Shown: positions 1 through 10,819, counted from the stretch's first letter. The stretch: DNA of 64,000 bases from an uncultured Hoeflea sp. (GCF_947501405.1 NZ_CANMVK010000001.1:1488001-1552000), one strand, 5' to 3'. Notes: generated by a model from the sequence alone, not told the origin. Translations and numbers: made by a program.

Positions 1-573
1 ACCGACCCGGTCGAGCCGGTACAACGAACCGGCATTGTCCAGATCATTGGCCATCGAGACCGTCTGACCCTGAAGAAAGCGTGCATTTTCAAGCACATAA
101 GCCTGCGCCACCGACAACGAGGAATTGACGATGGATTTGGTGCGCAGCGAAAACCAGCGGTCAAGACCGACATCGAGCGTGATCGAGGCGACAATGGCAA
201 CCAGGATCGCGGGTAAAATGGCGACGATCGAGAACAGCGCCACCACCCGGATGTGCAGCTTGGCGGCGGCCTTGCCGCGACGACGCGCGCGCAGCAGCAT
301 GCGGATTTCGAGAAAAACCAGCGTCACCAGGCCAATGACGAAAACCAGGTTAATCACGACGGCGCCCAGCACCACCTGATCCACCGGCTCGATCGGTGTG
401 AGCCCCAGCAAAACCGCGAAGGATATCAGCGCACTCAGGAACGCCGAGACGACCAGGGCAATGCCCGGCAGCGTGAACAGGTTACGGCGCTGCACGCCAT
501 CAATTGGCTGCGGTTCAGCGGCACGGTCGGCGCGCGCGGGCGTGTGGGGAGCGGAAACCGTCTCAATCACCAT
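1..573 (-). CDS. ntrY: NtrY sensor histidine kinase, N-terminal part (runs off left edge)
   Basis: Only the first 191 residues are inside the window; the frame is open to base 1. The visible part has three hydrophobic segments (about residues 36-57, 66-90 and 111-133) followed by the start of a periplasmic sensor region containing the LDVGLDRWF motif typical of rhizobial NtrY. NtrY is the membrane kinase of the NtrY/NtrX pair, linked to nitrogen and redox control. The start is the ATG at 573. It lies 124 bp downstream of ntrC in the same direction, the usual dusB-ntrB-ntrC-ntrY-ntrX order. Kinase domains and ntrX would lie outside the window. Confidence 0.9.
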   Translation of the reverse strand, partial: MVIETVSAPHTPARADRAAEPQPIDGVQRRNLFTLPGIALVVSAFLSALISFAVLLGLTPIEPVDQVVLGAVVINLVFVIGLVTLVFLEIRMLLRARRRGKAAAKLHIRVVALFSIVAILPAILVAIVASITLDVGLDRWFSLRTKSIVNSSLSVAQAYVLENARFLQGQTVSMANDLDNAGSLYRLDRVG

Positions 574-697
574 CAGCCGCTCCTATTGCCTCACCATCAT
601 CGTTGCGAATGAGCAACAGAATGTGGCGAAATTGCAACTGCTTCCCTGGGCTGTCAACCCGTAAGACTTGGCAGATGGGCTAGCGGCCGAGTGGCAT

Positions 698-2149
698 TCA
701 GGCCGGGCGCGGAGAACGGTAGACGGTTACGCCGAGTTCGCGAATTTTCTTGCGCAGCGTGTTGCGGTTGAGCCCGAGCAGATCCGCTGCCTTGATCTGA
801 TTGCCGCGCGTAGCCGTCAGTGCCGCCAGAATCAGGGGATACTCCACTTCTTCAAGCACCCGGTGATAAAGACCGGAGGGCGGAAGGCCTTCGCCAAACC
901 CCGCAAAATACCGGCGCATGTTTTCCTCCACCGCCTGGGCGATGGTGGCCTGTTCGGTCAGGCCACCATCGCGTGGCGAGGCCGGTTCCGGCGATTCCAT
1001 ACGCAGCTCATTGTCGATGATCTCGCGGGTAATCACATCCTGCGGGTAGAGCGCCATGACCCGGCGGACCACGTTTTCGAGTTCACGCACATTGCCCGGC
1101 CAGGGATAGGCCTTGAGCAAATCCAGCGCATCACCGTCAAAGCGTTTGGCGTCAAGCCCCTCACTGACCGCGTTGCGAACGAAATGGCGTACCAGATCCG
1201 GCACGTCCTCGGCACGGTCACGCAGCCCCGGCAACCGCAGCGGCACGACGTTGAGGCGGTAGAACAGATCTTCGCGGAACAGGCCCTGATCGATCAGCAG
1301 CTTGAGATCCTTGTTGGTGGCCGCGACGATGCGGACATTGCTCTTGATCGGCGTGCGGCCACCCACGGTGGTGTACTCGCCCTGTTGCAGCACCCGCAGC
1401 AGCCGGGTCTGGGCGTCCATCGGCATATCGCCGATCTCGTCGAGGAACAAAGTCCCGCCCTCGGCCTGTTCGAAGCGGCCAGTCGAGCGGGTCTGAGCGC
1501 CGGTGAAGGCGCCTTTCTCATGGCCGAAAAGTTCTGATTCGATCAGATCGCGGGGGATTGCAGCCATGTTGATGGCGACAAAGGGTCCGTTGCGGCGCTT
1601 GCCATAGTCATGCAGCGCACGGGCGACCAGTTCCTTGCCAGTGCCCGATTCGCCGGTGATCATCAGCGTGAGGTCGGTCTGCATCAACCGGGCCAGCACC
1701 CGGTAGATTTCCTGCATCGCTGTGGAGCGGCCGACCAGCGGCATGCCTTCCGAGGTCTCATCGGCCTGCGCGGCCAGTTTGCGCGGTTCCGACAACGCCC
1801 TTCCGATGGTGCCGATCATCTCGGTCAAGTCGAATGGCTTGGGCAGGTAATCATAGGCGCCGCATTCGGACGCCCTAATCGCGGTCATGAAGGTGTTTTG
1901 CGCGCTCATCACCAAGACCGGAAGGTCCGGCCGGGCACGGCGGATGCGCGGCAACAGATCGAAGGCGTTTTCATCGGGCATCACCACATCGGTGATCACC
2001 AGATCGCCGTCCCCGGCCGAGATCCAGCGCCACAGGGTGGCGGCGTTCGAAGTGATGCGCACCTCATAGCCGGCGCGGCTCAAGGCCTGGTTCAACACGG
2101 TGCGGATGGCCGCATCGTCATCGGCGACGAGAATGGTGGCGTTGCCCAT
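698..2149 (-). CDS. ntrC: Nitrogen regulation response regulator NtrC
   Basis: Sigma-54-dependent activator of nitrogen assimilation genes, 483 residues. The receiver domain (1-120) has acidic D11/D12, phosphoacceptor D54 and K104. The AAA+ domain follows, with Walker A GESGTGKE (166-173) and the sigma-54 contact motif GAFTGA (213-218). A Fis-type helix-turn-helix ends the protein (near [12 protein letters not shown]). A longer open frame begins inside ntrB, but the ATG at 2149 is preferred: it gives a normal receiver N-terminus, has an AAGAGGA ribosome site and lies 4 bp after the ntrB stop. It should be phosphorylated by the NtrB encoded just upstream. Confidence 0.96.
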   Translation of the reverse strand: MGNATILVADDDAAIRTVLNQALSRAGYEVRITSNAATLWRWISAGDGDLVITDVVMPDENAFDLLPRIRRARPDLPVLVMSAQNTFMTAIRASECGAYDYLPKPFDLTEMIGTIGRALSEPRKLAAQADETSEGMPLVGRSTAMQEIYRVLARLMQTDLTLMITGESGTGKELVARALHDYGKRRNGPFVAINMAAIPRDLIESELFGHEKGAFTGAQTRSTGRFEQAEGGTLFLDEIGDMPMDAQTRLLRVLQQGEYTTVGGRTPIKSNVRIVAATNKDLKLLIDQGLFREDLFYRLNVVPLRLPGLRDRAEDVPDLVRHFVRNAVSEGLDAKRFDGDALDLLKAYPWPGNVRELENVVRRVMALYPQDVITREIIDNELRMESPEPASPRDGGLTEQATIAQAVEENMRRYFAGFGEGLPPSGLYHRVLEEVEYPLILAALTATRGNQIKAADLLGLNRNTLRKKIRELGVTVYRSPRPA

Positions 2150-2153
2150 GGGA

Positions 2154-3329
2154 TCAGTCCTCTTGGCCGGTTGCCACGGCAGCGGGCGGTGCCGGATCGA
2201 CCGGACGTCCGTCACGCGAAGCGGGCATGAGAATTCGGAAAGTGGTTTTGCGCGCCTGGCTGTCGCATTCGACGATGCCGCCATGGCCACCTACGATTTT
2301 CGCGACCAGCGCCAGGCCGAGGCCGGAGCCGTTGGTCTTGGTGGTGATGAACGGATCAAACAGATGCGGCAGCAGATCGGTCGGCACGCCGGGTCCATTG
2401 TCATGGACGCAAAACTCAAGCGGCAGCGAGACCTTTTCGCGGGTACCGGCGACCGCAAGTTTGATACCCGGGCGGTAGGCGGTGGTCAGGATGATTTCCC
2501 CGTCCGGTTCGTCGCCGATCGCCTCGGCGGCGTTCTTGACCAGATTGAGGAACACCTGCACCAGTTGATCGCGATTTGCGAAAACCGGCGGCAGCGATGG
2601 ATCATAAAGCTCGACAAAGCGGACATTTCGCGCAAAGCCGGCCTTGGCCACGGCCTTGATGTGATCGAGCACCGAATGGATGTTGACGGGTGCTCGGTCG
2701 ACCGGTCGCTCATCGGAGAAGATCTCCATGCGGTCGACCAGCGACACGATACGGTCGGTCTCGTCGCGGATGAGGCGCGTAAGGGCCCTGTCCTCGTCGC
2801 CGACCGACATTTCGAGAAGCTGGGCGGCGCCGCGGATTCCCGACAGCGGATTCTTGATTTCATGGGCCAGCATCGAAGCCAGTCCGGTTACCGAGCGGGC
2901 GGCGGCGCGGTGGGTGAGCTGACGGTCGATCTTGTCGGCCATCGAGCGTTCCTGAAACACCACCACCACATTGTCCGGCAGGCCCGCCACCGGGGCGACA
3001 TAGAGATCGACCAGTTTTTCGCTACCGAGCCGCGGGGAGCTGAGGTCAACCCGGTATTCATTGACCGCGGCACGCCGGGTGCGCACCTGCTCGATGAGCT
3101 GCAACAGCGGGCTTCCGAACGGAATGAAATCGCTGAGCAGATGGCGGCTGAGATGCGCGGCGCTGGCGGCGAAGAAGGATTCGGCCTCCCAATTGGCGAA
3201 GCAGACCTTGCCTTCGCCATCGACCATGATCACCGGATGCTGAATGGCGTTGAGCACCATGCTCGCAGTGCCGGCCGCGCTGGCGACCGCTGCGGGCGGT
3301 GTCGCAGCCTGGTGAGGTTTATCGCTCAC
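2154..3329 (-). CDS. ntrB: Nitrogen regulation sensor histidine kinase NtrB
   Basis: Soluble two-component kinase/phosphatase acting on NtrC under PII control, 391 residues, normal family length. A PAS-like sensor region covers about residues 25-130, the H-box HEIKNP carries the phosphorylated His at about 156, and the ATP-binding domain shows the DNGPGVP (N/G1) and GSGLGLAL (G2) boxes. No membrane segment is seen. It overlaps the dusB stop by 4 bp and is followed 4 bp later by ntrC, so dusB-ntrB-ntrC should be one transcript. Confidence 0.96.
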   Translation of the reverse strand: MSDKPHQAATPPAAVASAAGTASMVLNAIQHPVIMVDGEGKVCFANWEAESFFAASAAHLSRHLLSDFIPFGSPLLQLIEQVRTRRAAVNEYRVDLSSPRLGSEKLVDLYVAPVAGLPDNVVVVFQERSMADKIDRQLTHRAAARSVTGLASMLAHEIKNPLSGIRGAAQLLEMSVGDEDRALTRLIRDETDRIVSLVDRMEIFSDERPVDRAPVNIHSVLDHIKAVAKAGFARNVRFVELYDPSLPPVFANRDQLVQVFLNLVKNAAEAIGDEPDGEIILTTAYRPGIKLAVAGTREKVSLPLEFCVHDNGPGVPTDLLPHLFDPFITTKTNGSGLGLALVAKIVGGHGGIVECDSQARKTTFRILMPASRDGRPVDPAPPAAVATGQED

Positions 3330-4339
3330 GCGGCGGACTCCATTCTGGCTTGAGAGGCGGATCCGGTCTCGAGCGCTGCGGCAAACATCGGCAGAACATC
3401 CTCGGCGCGACGCGCAGCCATCATCCGGGCCTTCAGGTCATTGGATGCACCAGGTGCGATGGTTTCGAGATACCAGCCGATGTGTTTGCGGGCATGGCGG
3501 ACGCCGACATCCTCGCCATAATGGTCGATCATCATCCGGTAGTGATCAAGGGCAATGGCGCGCTGACCGGCGGCATCCGGTGTGTCAGCCGAGCCTGCGA
3601 GCTGGCCGCAGATCCAGGGCTGTCCGCGCGCCGCACGGCCAATCATCACGGCATCGGCGCCGGAGCGGCGCAGGCATTGGTCGATGTCCTGGCGCGATGC
3701 AATGTCGCCATTGGCGACCAGCGGCACCGACACTGCTTCACGCACTCGTGCGATGGCGTCCCAGTCCGCCACACCTTCGTAAAACTGCATACGGGTGCGG
3801 CCATGGATGGTGATCATGCGGATACCAGCCGCCTCGGCGCGGGCGGCGATCAGCGGCGCATTGAGGTTGCTATCATCCCATCCCAGCCGCATTTTCAACG
3901 TGACCGGCACGCGCACGGCCTTGATGGTGGCCTCGATCAGCTCCAGCGCATGGTCAGGATCGCGCATCAGCGCCGAGCCGGAATAGCCGCCGGTTACCTT
4001 CTTGGCCGGGCAGCCCATATTGATGTCGATCATCGCCGCGCCTTCCGCCTCGGCAATGATGGCAGCCTCGGCCATCCAATTGGCTTCGCGGCCAGCCAGT
4101 TGCACCACATGCGGATCAATGCCGTCGCCGCGCAGGCGCACCTGCGATTCGCGCCGTTCGGTCACCAGTTCGCGGCTGGCCACCATCTCGGTGACCACCA
4201 GGCCGGCGCCGTAGCGCCAGGCCAGTTGCCGGAACGGCAAATCGGATATGCCGGACAACGGCGCCAGAAACACCCGGTTGCGCGCGGTGACCGGTCCGAT
4301 ATCGAGGGCTTGGCCAATCTGGCCGAGAAGATTTTGCAT
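3326..4339 (-). CDS. dusB: tRNA-dihydrouridine synthase DusB (NifR3)
   Basis: FMN-dependent enzyme that reduces uridines in tRNA to dihydrouridine, 337 residues. The TIM-barrel N-terminus carries LAPLSGISD, the catalytic segment is [10 protein letters not shown] with the conserved Cys, and KMRLGWDD and HGRTR complete the flavin/substrate pocket. As in other rhizobia it is the first gene of the ntr operon (the old nifR3 position), with a 4-bp overlap into ntrB. The 160-bp spacer to the divergent ispDF gene must hold both promoters. Confidence 0.96.
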   Translation of the reverse strand: MQNLLGQIGQALDIGPVTARNRVFLAPLSGISDLPFRQLAWRYGAGLVVTEMVASRELVTERRESQVRLRGDGIDPHVVQLAGREANWMAEAAIIAEAEGAAMIDINMGCPAKKVTGGYSGSALMRDPDHALELIEATIKAVRVPVTLKMRLGWDDSNLNAPLIAARAEAAGIRMITIHGRTRMQFYEGVADWDAIARVREAVSVPLVANGDIASRQDIDQCLRRSGADAVMIGRAARGQPWICGQLAGSADTPDAAGQRAIALDHYRMMIDHYGEDVGVRHARKHIGWYLETIAPGASNDLKARMMAARRAEDVLPMFAAALETGSASQARMESAA

Positions 4340-4499
4340 GTTTATCGAGCAGCTCTCTTTGTTGCCTCTTTTTTAGACATCAATCATGGACTTGCCAAGC
4401 GCAAACCGTTGCGATTGCGAGAAAAATGCAAAAGAGCTTTTTTCCTGCCTTTGCACCCCCTAAAGACGGGACGATGGGACCACATAGGATAGACGCCAG

Positions 4500-5702
4500 A
4501 TGACGGACAGGATCGGCTTTGCACTGGTCATGGTTGCCGCCGGGCGGGGCGAACGCGCCGGGACACCGGAAAACGGCCCGAAACAATACCGGCCGATTGG
4601 CGGCTTAGCGGTGATTACACGGACTTTGACGCGGTTTCTTGAGCACCCGGATTGCGGCGACATCGTGGTGGTGATCCACCGCGATGATGAAGCGCTCTAC
4701 GAGGCGGCAACCGCCGGGATACCCGGCCGCGAGCGTATCCGGACCGTGTTCGGCGGCGCCACTCGACAGCAATCGGTTCTGGCGGGCCTGCAGGGGCTGA
4801 CGGAGGATCCCCCAACCAATGTGCTGATCCATGACGCTGTCCGCCCGTTCGTTACGCTGGAGGTGATCGATGGGGTCATGACGGCACTCAGAACTGGGCA
4901 TCAGGCCGCCCTGCCCGCAATTGCGGTGGCCGATACGCTCAAGCGTGGTGATGCACACGGCCTGGTCGGTGGAACGGTGCCGCGGGACGGGCTGTTTGCC
5001 GCGCAAACGCCGCAAGGCTTCGGGTTCGATGCGATCCTGGACGCCCATCGCCGCGCCGCGGATGAAGCCGCATCCGGTTTCACCGATGATTGCGCGATCG
5101 CCGAGTGGGCGGGCATTCCGGTCCAATTGACCCGAGGCAGCCCGCTCAATGTCAAACTCACCACTGCGGAGGATCTCGCCATGGCCGATGACCGGCTTCT
5201 AGAACCCGGAGCGCCGGATGTGCGCACCGGCAATGGCTACGATGTGCACCGCCTGGTTCCGGGCGACCATGTCACGCTGTGCGGGGTGAAGATTGCCCAC
5301 GACCAGAGGCTCGACGGCCATTCCGATGCCGATGTGGCGTTGCACGCGTTAACCGATGCATTGCTCGCCACTTGCGGGGCCGGCGACATCGGCGATCACT
5401 TTCCGCCTTCGGACCCGCAATGGCGCGGCGCGGCGTCGGAGGTTTTCCTTTTGCATGCAGCGAAAGTGGTCCGTGACGCCGGCGGCGTAATCATGAATGC
5501 CGATGTCTCGCTGATCGCCGAAGCGCCGAAGGTCGGACCGCACCGGCAGGTGATGCGGGAAAATCTGGCGCGCATTCTCGACCTTTCGATCGACCGCTGT
5601 TCGGTCAAGGCCACCACCAATGAAACCATCGGCTTTGCCGGTCGTCGAGAAGGGATCGCCGCGATCGCCACGGCAAGCGTGGTCTATGGAGACCGTCGAT
5701 GA
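4500..5702 (+). CDS. ispDF: Bifunctional IspD/IspF isoprenoid enzyme
   Basis: Fused MEP-pathway enzyme of 400 residues. Residues 1-230 are 2-C-methyl-D-erythritol 4-phosphate cytidylyltransferase ([10 protein letters not shown] nucleotide loop, HDAVRPFV). Residues 241-400 are 2-C-methyl-D-erythritol 2,4-cyclodiphosphate synthase (metal motif DVH near 246-248, [18 protein letters not shown]). The fusion is common in alphaproteobacteria. The start ATG at 4500 follows a purine-rich leader. The stop overlaps the pncC start by 4 bp (ATGA), implying translational coupling. Confidence 0.96.
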   Translation: MTDRIGFALVMVAAGRGERAGTPENGPKQYRPIGGLAVITRTLTRFLEHPDCGDIVVVIHRDDEALYEAATAGIPGRERIRTVFGGATRQQSVLAGLQGLTEDPPTNVLIHDAVRPFVTLEVIDGVMTALRTGHQAALPAIAVADTLKRGDAHGLVGGTVPRDGLFAAQTPQGFGFDAILDAHRRAADEAASGFTDDCAIAEWAGIPVQLTRGSPLNVKLTTAEDLAMADDRLLEPGAPDVRTGNGYDVHRLVPGDHVTLCGVKIAHDQRLDGHSDADVALHALTDALLATCGAGDIGDHFPPSDPQWRGAASEVFLLHAAKVVRDAGGVIMNADVSLIAEAPKVGPHRQVMRENLARILDLSIDRCSVKATTNETIGFAGRREGIAAIATASVVYGDRR

Positions 5703-6268
5703 GTGACGAGCCCTATAATGACACAGACATGCACGCTGCGATGCGCGACGACATCCGGACCCTTGCCGCTGAAATTGTAGAGGCCTTTGGGATTGCGGGC
5801 GGGATCCTCGCGACCGCCGAATCCTGCACAGGCGGATTGATCGCCGGCGCAATTACCGATGTCGCCGGCTCATCGGCGGTGTTCGACCGTGGCTACGTGA
5901 CCTATTCCAACGAGGCCAAGCAGGACATGCTGGGCGTAAAAGCGGCCACTCTGGAGGCCTTCGGTGCGGTGTCACCGCAGGTGGCGACAGAGATGGTGCT
6001 GGGCGCGCGGCGGCGCTCGCAGGCCGGCTTCGCGGTTTCGGTCACCGGTGTGGCCGGTCCGGGCGGCGGCACCGCCGCAAAGCCGGTGGGGCTCGTGTGG
6101 ATGGGGCTTTCGGGCCCCGGCAACCTCACAAGCGTGGTGGAACTCAAGTGGGATCCTGACTGGAGCCGGGACATGATCCGCGCTGCCACCGTCCGCGCGG
6201 CGCTTGAAGCTCTTTTGGGGCGGCTGAGATCAACGAGCCGGGATCAGGAGACCGCAACGTCGCCATAG
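5699..6268 (+). CDS. pncC: CinA C-terminal-type nicotinamide-nucleotide amidase (PncC)
   Basis: Stand-alone CinA C-terminal domain, 189 residues, without the N-terminal MoaB-like domain of full CinA. The signature TAESCTGG lies near residues 38-45 and [16 protein letters not shown] follows. Members deamidate NMN to nicotinate mononucleotide in NAD recycling. It overlaps ispDF by 4 bp, and its 3' end overlaps the convergent Coq10-like gene by 25 bp, with no terminator between. PncC is preferred over CinA because only the amidase domain is present. Confidence 0.9.
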   Translation: MSDEPYNDTDMHAAMRDDIRTLAAEIVEAFGIAGGILATAESCTGGLIAGAITDVAGSSAVFDRGYVTYSNEAKQDMLGVKAATLEAFGAVSPQVATEMVLGARRRSQAGFAVSVTGVAGPGGGTAAKPVGLVWMGLSGPGNLTSVVELKWDPDWSRDMIRAATVRAALEALLGRLRSTSRDQETATSP

Positions 6269-6705
6269 ATCTCCCGCGCGCGGCTTTCGAAGGCTTCTGC
6301 GAACATGCGGAAGGCGCGATCAAACATCGACCCCATCAACGCACCGAGCATCCGGCTCTTGAATTCGTAATCGATATAAAAACATACCTCGCAGCCACTA
6401 TCTCCATGGGGCTCGAACTGCCATTCGTTGGTCAAATATTTGAAGGGCCCATCGAGATATTTAACGTCGATGGCAAGTTCCGCCGGTTTGAGCAGCACCT
6501 GGCTGGTAAAGGTCTCACGGATCGCCTTGTAGCCAACCGTCATGTCCGCAATCAGCAGCGTTTTGTCGTCCCGCTCCTTGCGCGAGCGGACGCTCAGCGC
6601 CTCGCACAGCGGCAGGAACTCCGGATAACGCTCGACATCCGCAACCAGATCAAACATCTGGCGCGGAGAATGCGGGACGTTGCGGGATGTCTGATGGGTC
6701 GGCAT
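6244..6705 (-). CDS. Coq10/RatA-type START-domain protein
   Basis: Polyketide cyclase/SRPBCC protein of 153 residues, the normal family length. The N-terminus SPRQMFDLVADVERYPEFLP is characteristic of the Coq10/RatA group. Coq10 proteins bind ubiquinone and help its delivery to the respiratory chain; the RatA name comes from a disputed toxin role. It starts 4 bp after the lipA stop and is probably the last gene of the lpd-lipA unit. Quinone binding is inferred from family membership. Confidence 0.88.
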   Translation of the reverse strand: MPTHQTSRNVPHSPRQMFDLVADVERYPEFLPLCEALSVRSRKERDDKTLLIADMTVGYKAIRETFTSQVLLKPAELAIDVKYLDGPFKYLTNEWQFEPHGDSGCEVCFYIDYEFKSRMLGALMGSMFDRAFRMFAEAFESRAREIYGDVAVS

Positions 6706-6709
6706 TGAG

Positions 6710-7717
6710 TCAGCTTTGAGACGCGCTGTTGGCCTGCTTGGCCTCCCGGTTGACTTTAAGCCGGGCGAAATCGTCGCCGGCGTGGTGCGACGATCGGGTC
6801 AGCGGGCTTGAGGACACCATCAGAAAGCCCTTGGTGTAGGCGATCTTCTCAAAGCTCTTGAACTCTTCCGGCGGTACGAAACGGATCACTTCGTGGTGTT
6901 TGCGGGTGGGCTGCAGATACTGGCCGATGGTGATGAAATCGACGTCCGCAGTGCGCAGATCATCCATCAGTTGCAGCACTTCATTGCGCTCCTCGCCGAG
7001 CCCCATCATGATGCCTGATTTTGTAAACATGGTCGGGTCCAGCTCCTTGACCCGCTGCAACAGCCTGAGCGAATGGAAATAGCGCGCACCGGGCCTGACA
7101 GTGAGATAATTGCCCGGCACGGTTTCGAGGTTGTGATTGAACACGTCGGGTCTTGCTGCAACGACACGCTCCAGCGCATCGGGTTTGCGCAGGAAGTCCG
7201 GCGTCAGGATCTCAATGGTGGTCTGGGGTGATGCTTCGCGAACCGCCCAGATAACCTGCTCGAAATGCTCGGCGCCGCCATCGGGCAGGTCATCGCGGTC
7301 AACCGAGGTGATAACCACGTGATTGAGCCCCATCTCGCGCACCGCGCGGGCGACGTTTTCCGGTTCCTGGGGATCGAGCGGGTTGGGCATACCGGTGATC
7401 ACATTGCAGAATGCGCAGGCACGCGTGCAGATCTCGCCCATGATCATGAAGGTGGCGTGTTTCTTGTCCCAGCATTCGCCAATATTGGGGCAACCGGCCT
7501 CCTCGCACACGGTGACCAGATTGTTGGTCTTTACGATTTCGCGGGTCTCATGATAGCCCTTGGAGGTCGGCGCCCTGACGCGGATCCATTCAGGCTTGCG
7601 CTTGACCTCGGTGTCGGGCCGCTTCTGCTTTTCGGGGTGGCGTACACGCTTGGCTTCGGCCTTGGGGGCATCGGATGCGGATGCGCCGGGCTTGGTTGCG
7701 TCGAGGATCGTGACCAT
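6710..7717 (-). CDS. lipA: Lipoyl synthase
   Basis: Radical-SAM enzyme inserting two sulfurs into octanoyl groups on E2 and H-proteins, 335 residues. The auxiliary cluster Cys motif [12 protein letters not shown] is followed by the radical-SAM motif CTRACAFC. The C-terminal RSSYHAGD-like segment appears here as [10 protein letters not shown]. It lies downstream of the pyruvate dehydrogenase and lpd genes, whose lipoyl domains (on both E1 beta and E2 here) are its substrates. About the first 40 residues are a basic extension usual in rhizobial LipA. Confidence 0.97.
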   Translation of the reverse strand: MVTILDATKPGASASDAPKAEAKRVRHPEKQKRPDTEVKRKPEWIRVRAPTSKGYHETREIVKTNNLVTVCEEAGCPNIGECWDKKHATFMIMGEICTRACAFCNVITGMPNPLDPQEPENVARAVREMGLNHVVITSVDRDDLPDGGAEHFEQVIWAVREASPQTTIEILTPDFLRKPDALERVVAARPDVFNHNLETVPGNYLTVRPGARYFHSLRLLQRVKELDPTMFTKSGIMMGLGEERNEVLQLMDDLRTADVDFITIGQYLQPTRKHHEVIRFVPPEEFKSFEKIAYTKGFLMVSSSPLTRSSHHAGDDFARLKVNREAKQANSASQS

Positions 7718-7746
7718 GACAGGGTCCCTTTGTTATATCTTGCGTT

Positions 7747-8025
7747 TCAGTCGCGCCTGGAGCGGCCGAACACCCAGAGAATCAGGATCGCGCCAACAAT
7801 GGCGACAATCAGGTTTCCCGCAAAGCCGTAATAGTGAATATCAAGCACACTCGCGAGCGCGCCGCCAACAAAGGAACCGGCGATGCCCACCAGCATGTTG
7901 GTGAACAGGCCATGATTGCGGCTCATGGCTCTCTCGGCGACATAACCGGCAAGAATGCCGATCAGAAGCAGACCGAAGAAGCCCACTCCCGGCATGGACA
8001 TGGATCCCATCTGAGCTTCCGTCAT
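7747..8025 (-). CDS. GlsB/YeaQ/YmgE-family small membrane protein
   Basis: Ninety-two residues with three predicted membrane segments (about 14-34, 42-62, 68-86) rich in Gly, matching the transglycosylase-associated (YeaQ/YmgE) family of stress-linked membrane proteins. Biochemical function is unknown despite the family name. Its ATG overlaps the stop of the preceding 78-codon gene by 4 bp, and lipA begins 29 bp after its stop. The pair sits inside the lpd-lipA gene string. Confidence 0.85.
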   Translation of the reverse strand: MTEAQMGSMSMPGVGFFGLLLIGILAGYVAERAMSRNHGLFTNMLVGIAGSFVGGALASVLDIHYYGFAGNLIVAIVGAILILWVFGRSRRD

Positions 8026-8258
8026 TTGCTTCGGTCCTGTTTTGCCGCCGCGCGAAGGCTGTTCATTACAAGAGCTAAGATAAGGCCGAGCATCAGCCCC
8101 ATCAATGCAAGGATGGCTGAAACGGCGACAATTCCCGCCATTCCCTCAAGCCGCACGGCGCCCAGTTCAACCGCACCACGGCCAATCAGCGCCGCCCAGC
8201 CGCCGAGAGCACCCAGCAGAGCGCCGGATATCACCGAGTTCACAACCACGCGCCGCAC
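8022..8258 (-). CDS. Small two-helix membrane protein, unknown function
   Basis: Seventy-eight residues starting at GTG 8258, with two hydrophobic segments (about 8-28 and 42-66) and a short basic tail (RAAAKQDRSK). I do not recognise a family. It lies 11 bp after the lpd stop and is translationally coupled to the GlsB-like gene by an ATGA overlap, which supports expression and perhaps a paired role in the membrane. Confidence 0.7.
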   Translation of the reverse strand: MRRVVVNSVISGALLGALGGWAALIGRGAVELGAVRLEGMAGIVAVSAILALMGLMLGLILALVMNSLRAAAKQDRSK

Positions 8259-8269
8259 CCCGCGCGCCC

Positions 8270-9715
8270 TTAGGCGTTCAATGCCCTGCCATAGGCGTCG
8301 AGCACGCTTTCCTTCATCATTTCGGAAAGCGTGGGATGCGGGAAGATGGTGTGCATCAACTCTTCCTCGGTGGTTTCAAGATTCATCGCCACCACAAAGC
8401 CCTGGATCAGCTCGGTGACTTCGGCGCCGACCATATGGGCGCCAAGCAACTCACCGGTCTTCTTGTCGAACACAGTCTTGATCAGGCCGTTGTCCTCGCC
8501 GAGCGCGATCGCCTTGCCGTTGGCGCCGAACTGGAAACGCCCGACGCGAACCTCGCGGCCCTCAGCCTTGGCCTTTGCTTCGGTCAGGCCGACACTCGCC
8601 ACTTGCGGATGGCAATAGGTGCAGCCGGGGATCTTGTTCTTGTCTGTGGCGTGCACGCCGGGAAGGCCTGCGATCTTTTCGATACAAACCACGCCCTCGT
8701 GCTCGGCCTTGTGCGCCAACATCGGCGGACCGGCGACATCGCCGATTGCGTAGATGCCCGGCACATTGGTCTTGCCGTAGCCATCGATCACCACGCAGCC
8801 TCGGTCGGTCTTCACGCCGACAGCCTCAAGACCGAGATTTTCGATGTTGCCCTGAACGCCAACGGCGGAAATCAGCCGGTCGGCCTTGATCGGGGTAACC
8901 TTGCCGTCCTTGGTCTCGACATGGGCGGTAACGTCGTTCGCGCCCTTCTCGACCTTGGTCACCTTGGCTTCGGTGATGATCTTCATTCCGTGCTTTTCCA
9001 TGGCCTTGCGGGCAATGGCCGAAATCTCGGGATCTTCGACCGGCATGATGTTGGACATCAGCTCCACCACGGTCACATCGACGCCCATGGAGTTGTAGAA
9101 ACTGGCGAACTCGATGCCGATCGCACCCGAGCCCATCACCACGATGGATTTCGGCATTTCCTGGGGCACCATGGCTTCGAAATAGGTCCAGATCAGCTTG
9201 CCATCGGGTTCGATGCCCGGCAGGGCGCGCGGACGCGCGCCGGTGGCGACGATGATGTGCTTGGCGGTGTAGGTCCCCTCACCCTTGGTCCCCTTGGGCT
9301 GCGGCGGTTGCGGCTGCATCGGGGTTTTGGATGATTTCGACACCGCGATCTCGCCGGGCTTGGTCAGTTTCGCCTCGCCCCAGATGACATCAATCTTGTT
9401 CTTCTTCATCAGGAACCCGACACCGCCATTCAGCCGCAGCGAGACGCCGCGCGAGCGCTTGACCACCTCGGTGACATCAGCGGTCACCTTGCCTTCGAGC
9501 TTGAGGCCATAATTCTTGGCGTGGCTGGCATAGTCCATAATCTCAGCCGAGCGCAGCAGCGCCTTGGTCGGGATACAGCCCCAGTTAAGGCAGATGCCCC
9601 CCAGATGCTCGCGCTCGACGATCGCGGTCTTGAAGCCGAGCTGGGCCGACCGGATCGCGGTCACATAACCGCCCGGACCGGAGCCGATAATGATCACGTC
9701 GTAGTTCTCAGCCAT
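8270..9715 (-). CDS. lpd: Dihydrolipoyl dehydrogenase (E3)
   Basis: FAD-dependent E3 component that reoxidises lipoyl groups, 481 residues. The FAD-binding GSGPGGY lies near residue 10, the redox-active disulfide is in GGICLNWGCIPTKAL (about 37-51), the NAD-binding motif is GSGAIG, and the C-terminal His-Glu pair appears in HPTLSE. A longer frame exists upstream, but the ATG at 9715 gives the canonical AENYDVIIIGSG start and has an AAGGAG site 8 bp before it. An unusual Pro/Gln-rich insert (SKTPMQPQPPQPKGT) lies near residue 130, as in several rhizobial Lpd proteins. Confidence 0.96.
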   Translation of the reverse strand: MAENYDVIIIGSGPGGYVTAIRSAQLGFKTAIVEREHLGGICLNWGCIPTKALLRSAEIMDYASHAKNYGLKLEGKVTADVTEVVKRSRGVSLRLNGGVGFLMKKNKIDVIWGEAKLTKPGEIAVSKSSKTPMQPQPPQPKGTKGEGTYTAKHIIVATGARPRALPGIEPDGKLIWTYFEAMVPQEMPKSIVVMGSGAIGIEFASFYNSMGVDVTVVELMSNIMPVEDPEISAIARKAMEKHGMKIITEAKVTKVEKGANDVTAHVETKDGKVTPIKADRLISAVGVQGNIENLGLEAVGVKTDRGCVVIDGYGKTNVPGIYAIGDVAGPPMLAHKAEHEGVVCIEKIAGLPGVHATDKNKIPGCTYCHPQVASVGLTEAKAKAEGREVRVGRFQFGANGKAIALGEDNGLIKTVFDKKTGELLGAHMVGAEVTELIQGFVVAMNLETTEEELMHTIFPHPTLSEMMKESVLDAYGRALNA

Positions 9716-9726
9716 GAAACTTCTCC

Positions 9727-10338
9727 TTAATGGGCGGATATGGATGCGCCAGCCTGTGACGCCGCAGGGCGGATGAGAAGCACCCATCGCCCGGCGGAAC
9801 GGTTTTGAGAAAAGGGAACGTAAGGCGCGTGCGCCTGCTCTATGAAACCGAGCCCGCGATAAAGCTCCAGCGCGCGGCCATTGGCGTCGTCGGTGATGAT
9901 CGAACAGGCGTGCGGCTCAGCGCGGGCAATTTCGGCCTCAACCAGCGCCTTGCCCGCACCACGGCCCCGAAAGCGGTTGTAGACACCGACGCTGTCGATA
10001 AACCGTGTGCCAAGGGCCCGAGATTTGAGCTTTTCTATCGGTTCCAGCACCGGACCCGAGACATCGGCATCTGCATCTGCATCGGGCTCAGTCCCGGCAA
10101 GTTCGAAAGACAGAGACATGCCGGCGACATCGCCGTCAATCTCGGCAATCAGCGCATTCACCCAGGAATAGGGTCCGTCACTATAGGCAATCCCGTCGCG
10201 GCCGCATTCCAGCGACCGGTCATATCTGCCTTCACGCACACCGGTCTCCAGCACATGCGACGCCAGCCCCGATGACGCGATGTCATCAAGGATGGCGATA
10301 TCGGCGCTGTCAGCACGTGTGGCTGGGCGGATGTGCAC
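9727..10338 (-). CDS. GNAT-family N-acetyltransferase
   Basis: Acetyl-CoA-dependent acyltransferase of 203 residues. The N-terminal IRPATRADSADIA and the acetyl-CoA loop RFRGRGAGKALV (about 114-126) with the later AHACSIITDDANGRALELYRGLGF define the fold; the substrate cannot be read. The start is GTG 10338 behind an AAGGAG site. The stop is 11 bp before lpd, so it is likely cotranscribed with the pyruvate dehydrogenase block. Confidence 0.87.
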   Translation of the reverse strand: MHIRPATRADSADIAILDDIASSGLASHVLETGVREGRYDRSLECGRDGIAYSDGPYSWVNALIAEIDGDVAGMSLSFELAGTEPDADADADVSGPVLEPIEKLKSRALGTRFIDSVGVYNRFRGRGAGKALVEAEIARAEPHACSIITDDANGRALELYRGLGFIEQAHAPYVPFSQNRSAGRWVLLIRPAASQAGASISAH

Positions 10339-10398
10339 GGCCTGCTCCTTGGTTGTCCGGCCATCTGGCCGGAGCTTCGGGAGCAGGCCGGAAGCGGT

Positions 10399-10635
10399 TT
10401 ATCCCGCCAGCATCCCGTAGATTTCGTCCTTGAGCCTGAGACGGTTCTTGCGCATTTCCTCCATGTGGAAATCGTCCGTCGGCTCAATGTTGGTTTCGGC
10501 GCGGTGGATGGCCCGGTTGACCTCGTGATACTCGTCGGAAAGCTTGGCGAAATGGGCGTTTGCCTGTTTCAGTTCATGCATTTTCTCGACGTGCTCGGGG
10601 AATTCCTCCGCCAGTTCGTGGGGCGTATGCGACAT
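10399..10635 (-). CDS. DUF465/YdcH-family protein
   Basis: Seventy-eight highly charged, helical residues beginning SHTPHELAEEFPEH and ending RLKDEIYGMLAG, both hallmarks of DUF465 (YdcH). A coiled-coil hairpin is expected; the function is unknown. The ATG at 10635 is chosen over an in-frame TTG one codon earlier because an AGAGGAG site is correctly spaced. It lies between the SGNH hydrolase and the GNAT gene on the same strand. Confidence 0.85.
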   Translation of the reverse strand: MSHTPHELAEEFPEHVEKMHELKQANAHFAKLSDEYHEVNRAIHRAETNIEPTDDFHMEEMRKNRLRLKDEIYGMLAG

Positions 10636-10819
10636 CAATCATCTCCTCTGGGGGGTCGTAAGATGATCACACTGTAGCTGCCTCCGGTTCGCCTGCTCCT
10701 TGATACTGATCAATCCAATCCGCGCATTGGTCGCTAAATCACCAAACGGCAGATCCTGTTTCCTCTTCCGAGCCCTTGCAGCCGGCCGATTCCTGTACTG
10801 TTGGTCACGCCGCCTGTCC

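Noticed and set aside
4340-4499. Possible terminator or riboswitch in the dusB/ispDF spacer
   Set aside because: A-rich and T-rich runs exist, but no stem of useful length pairs around them.
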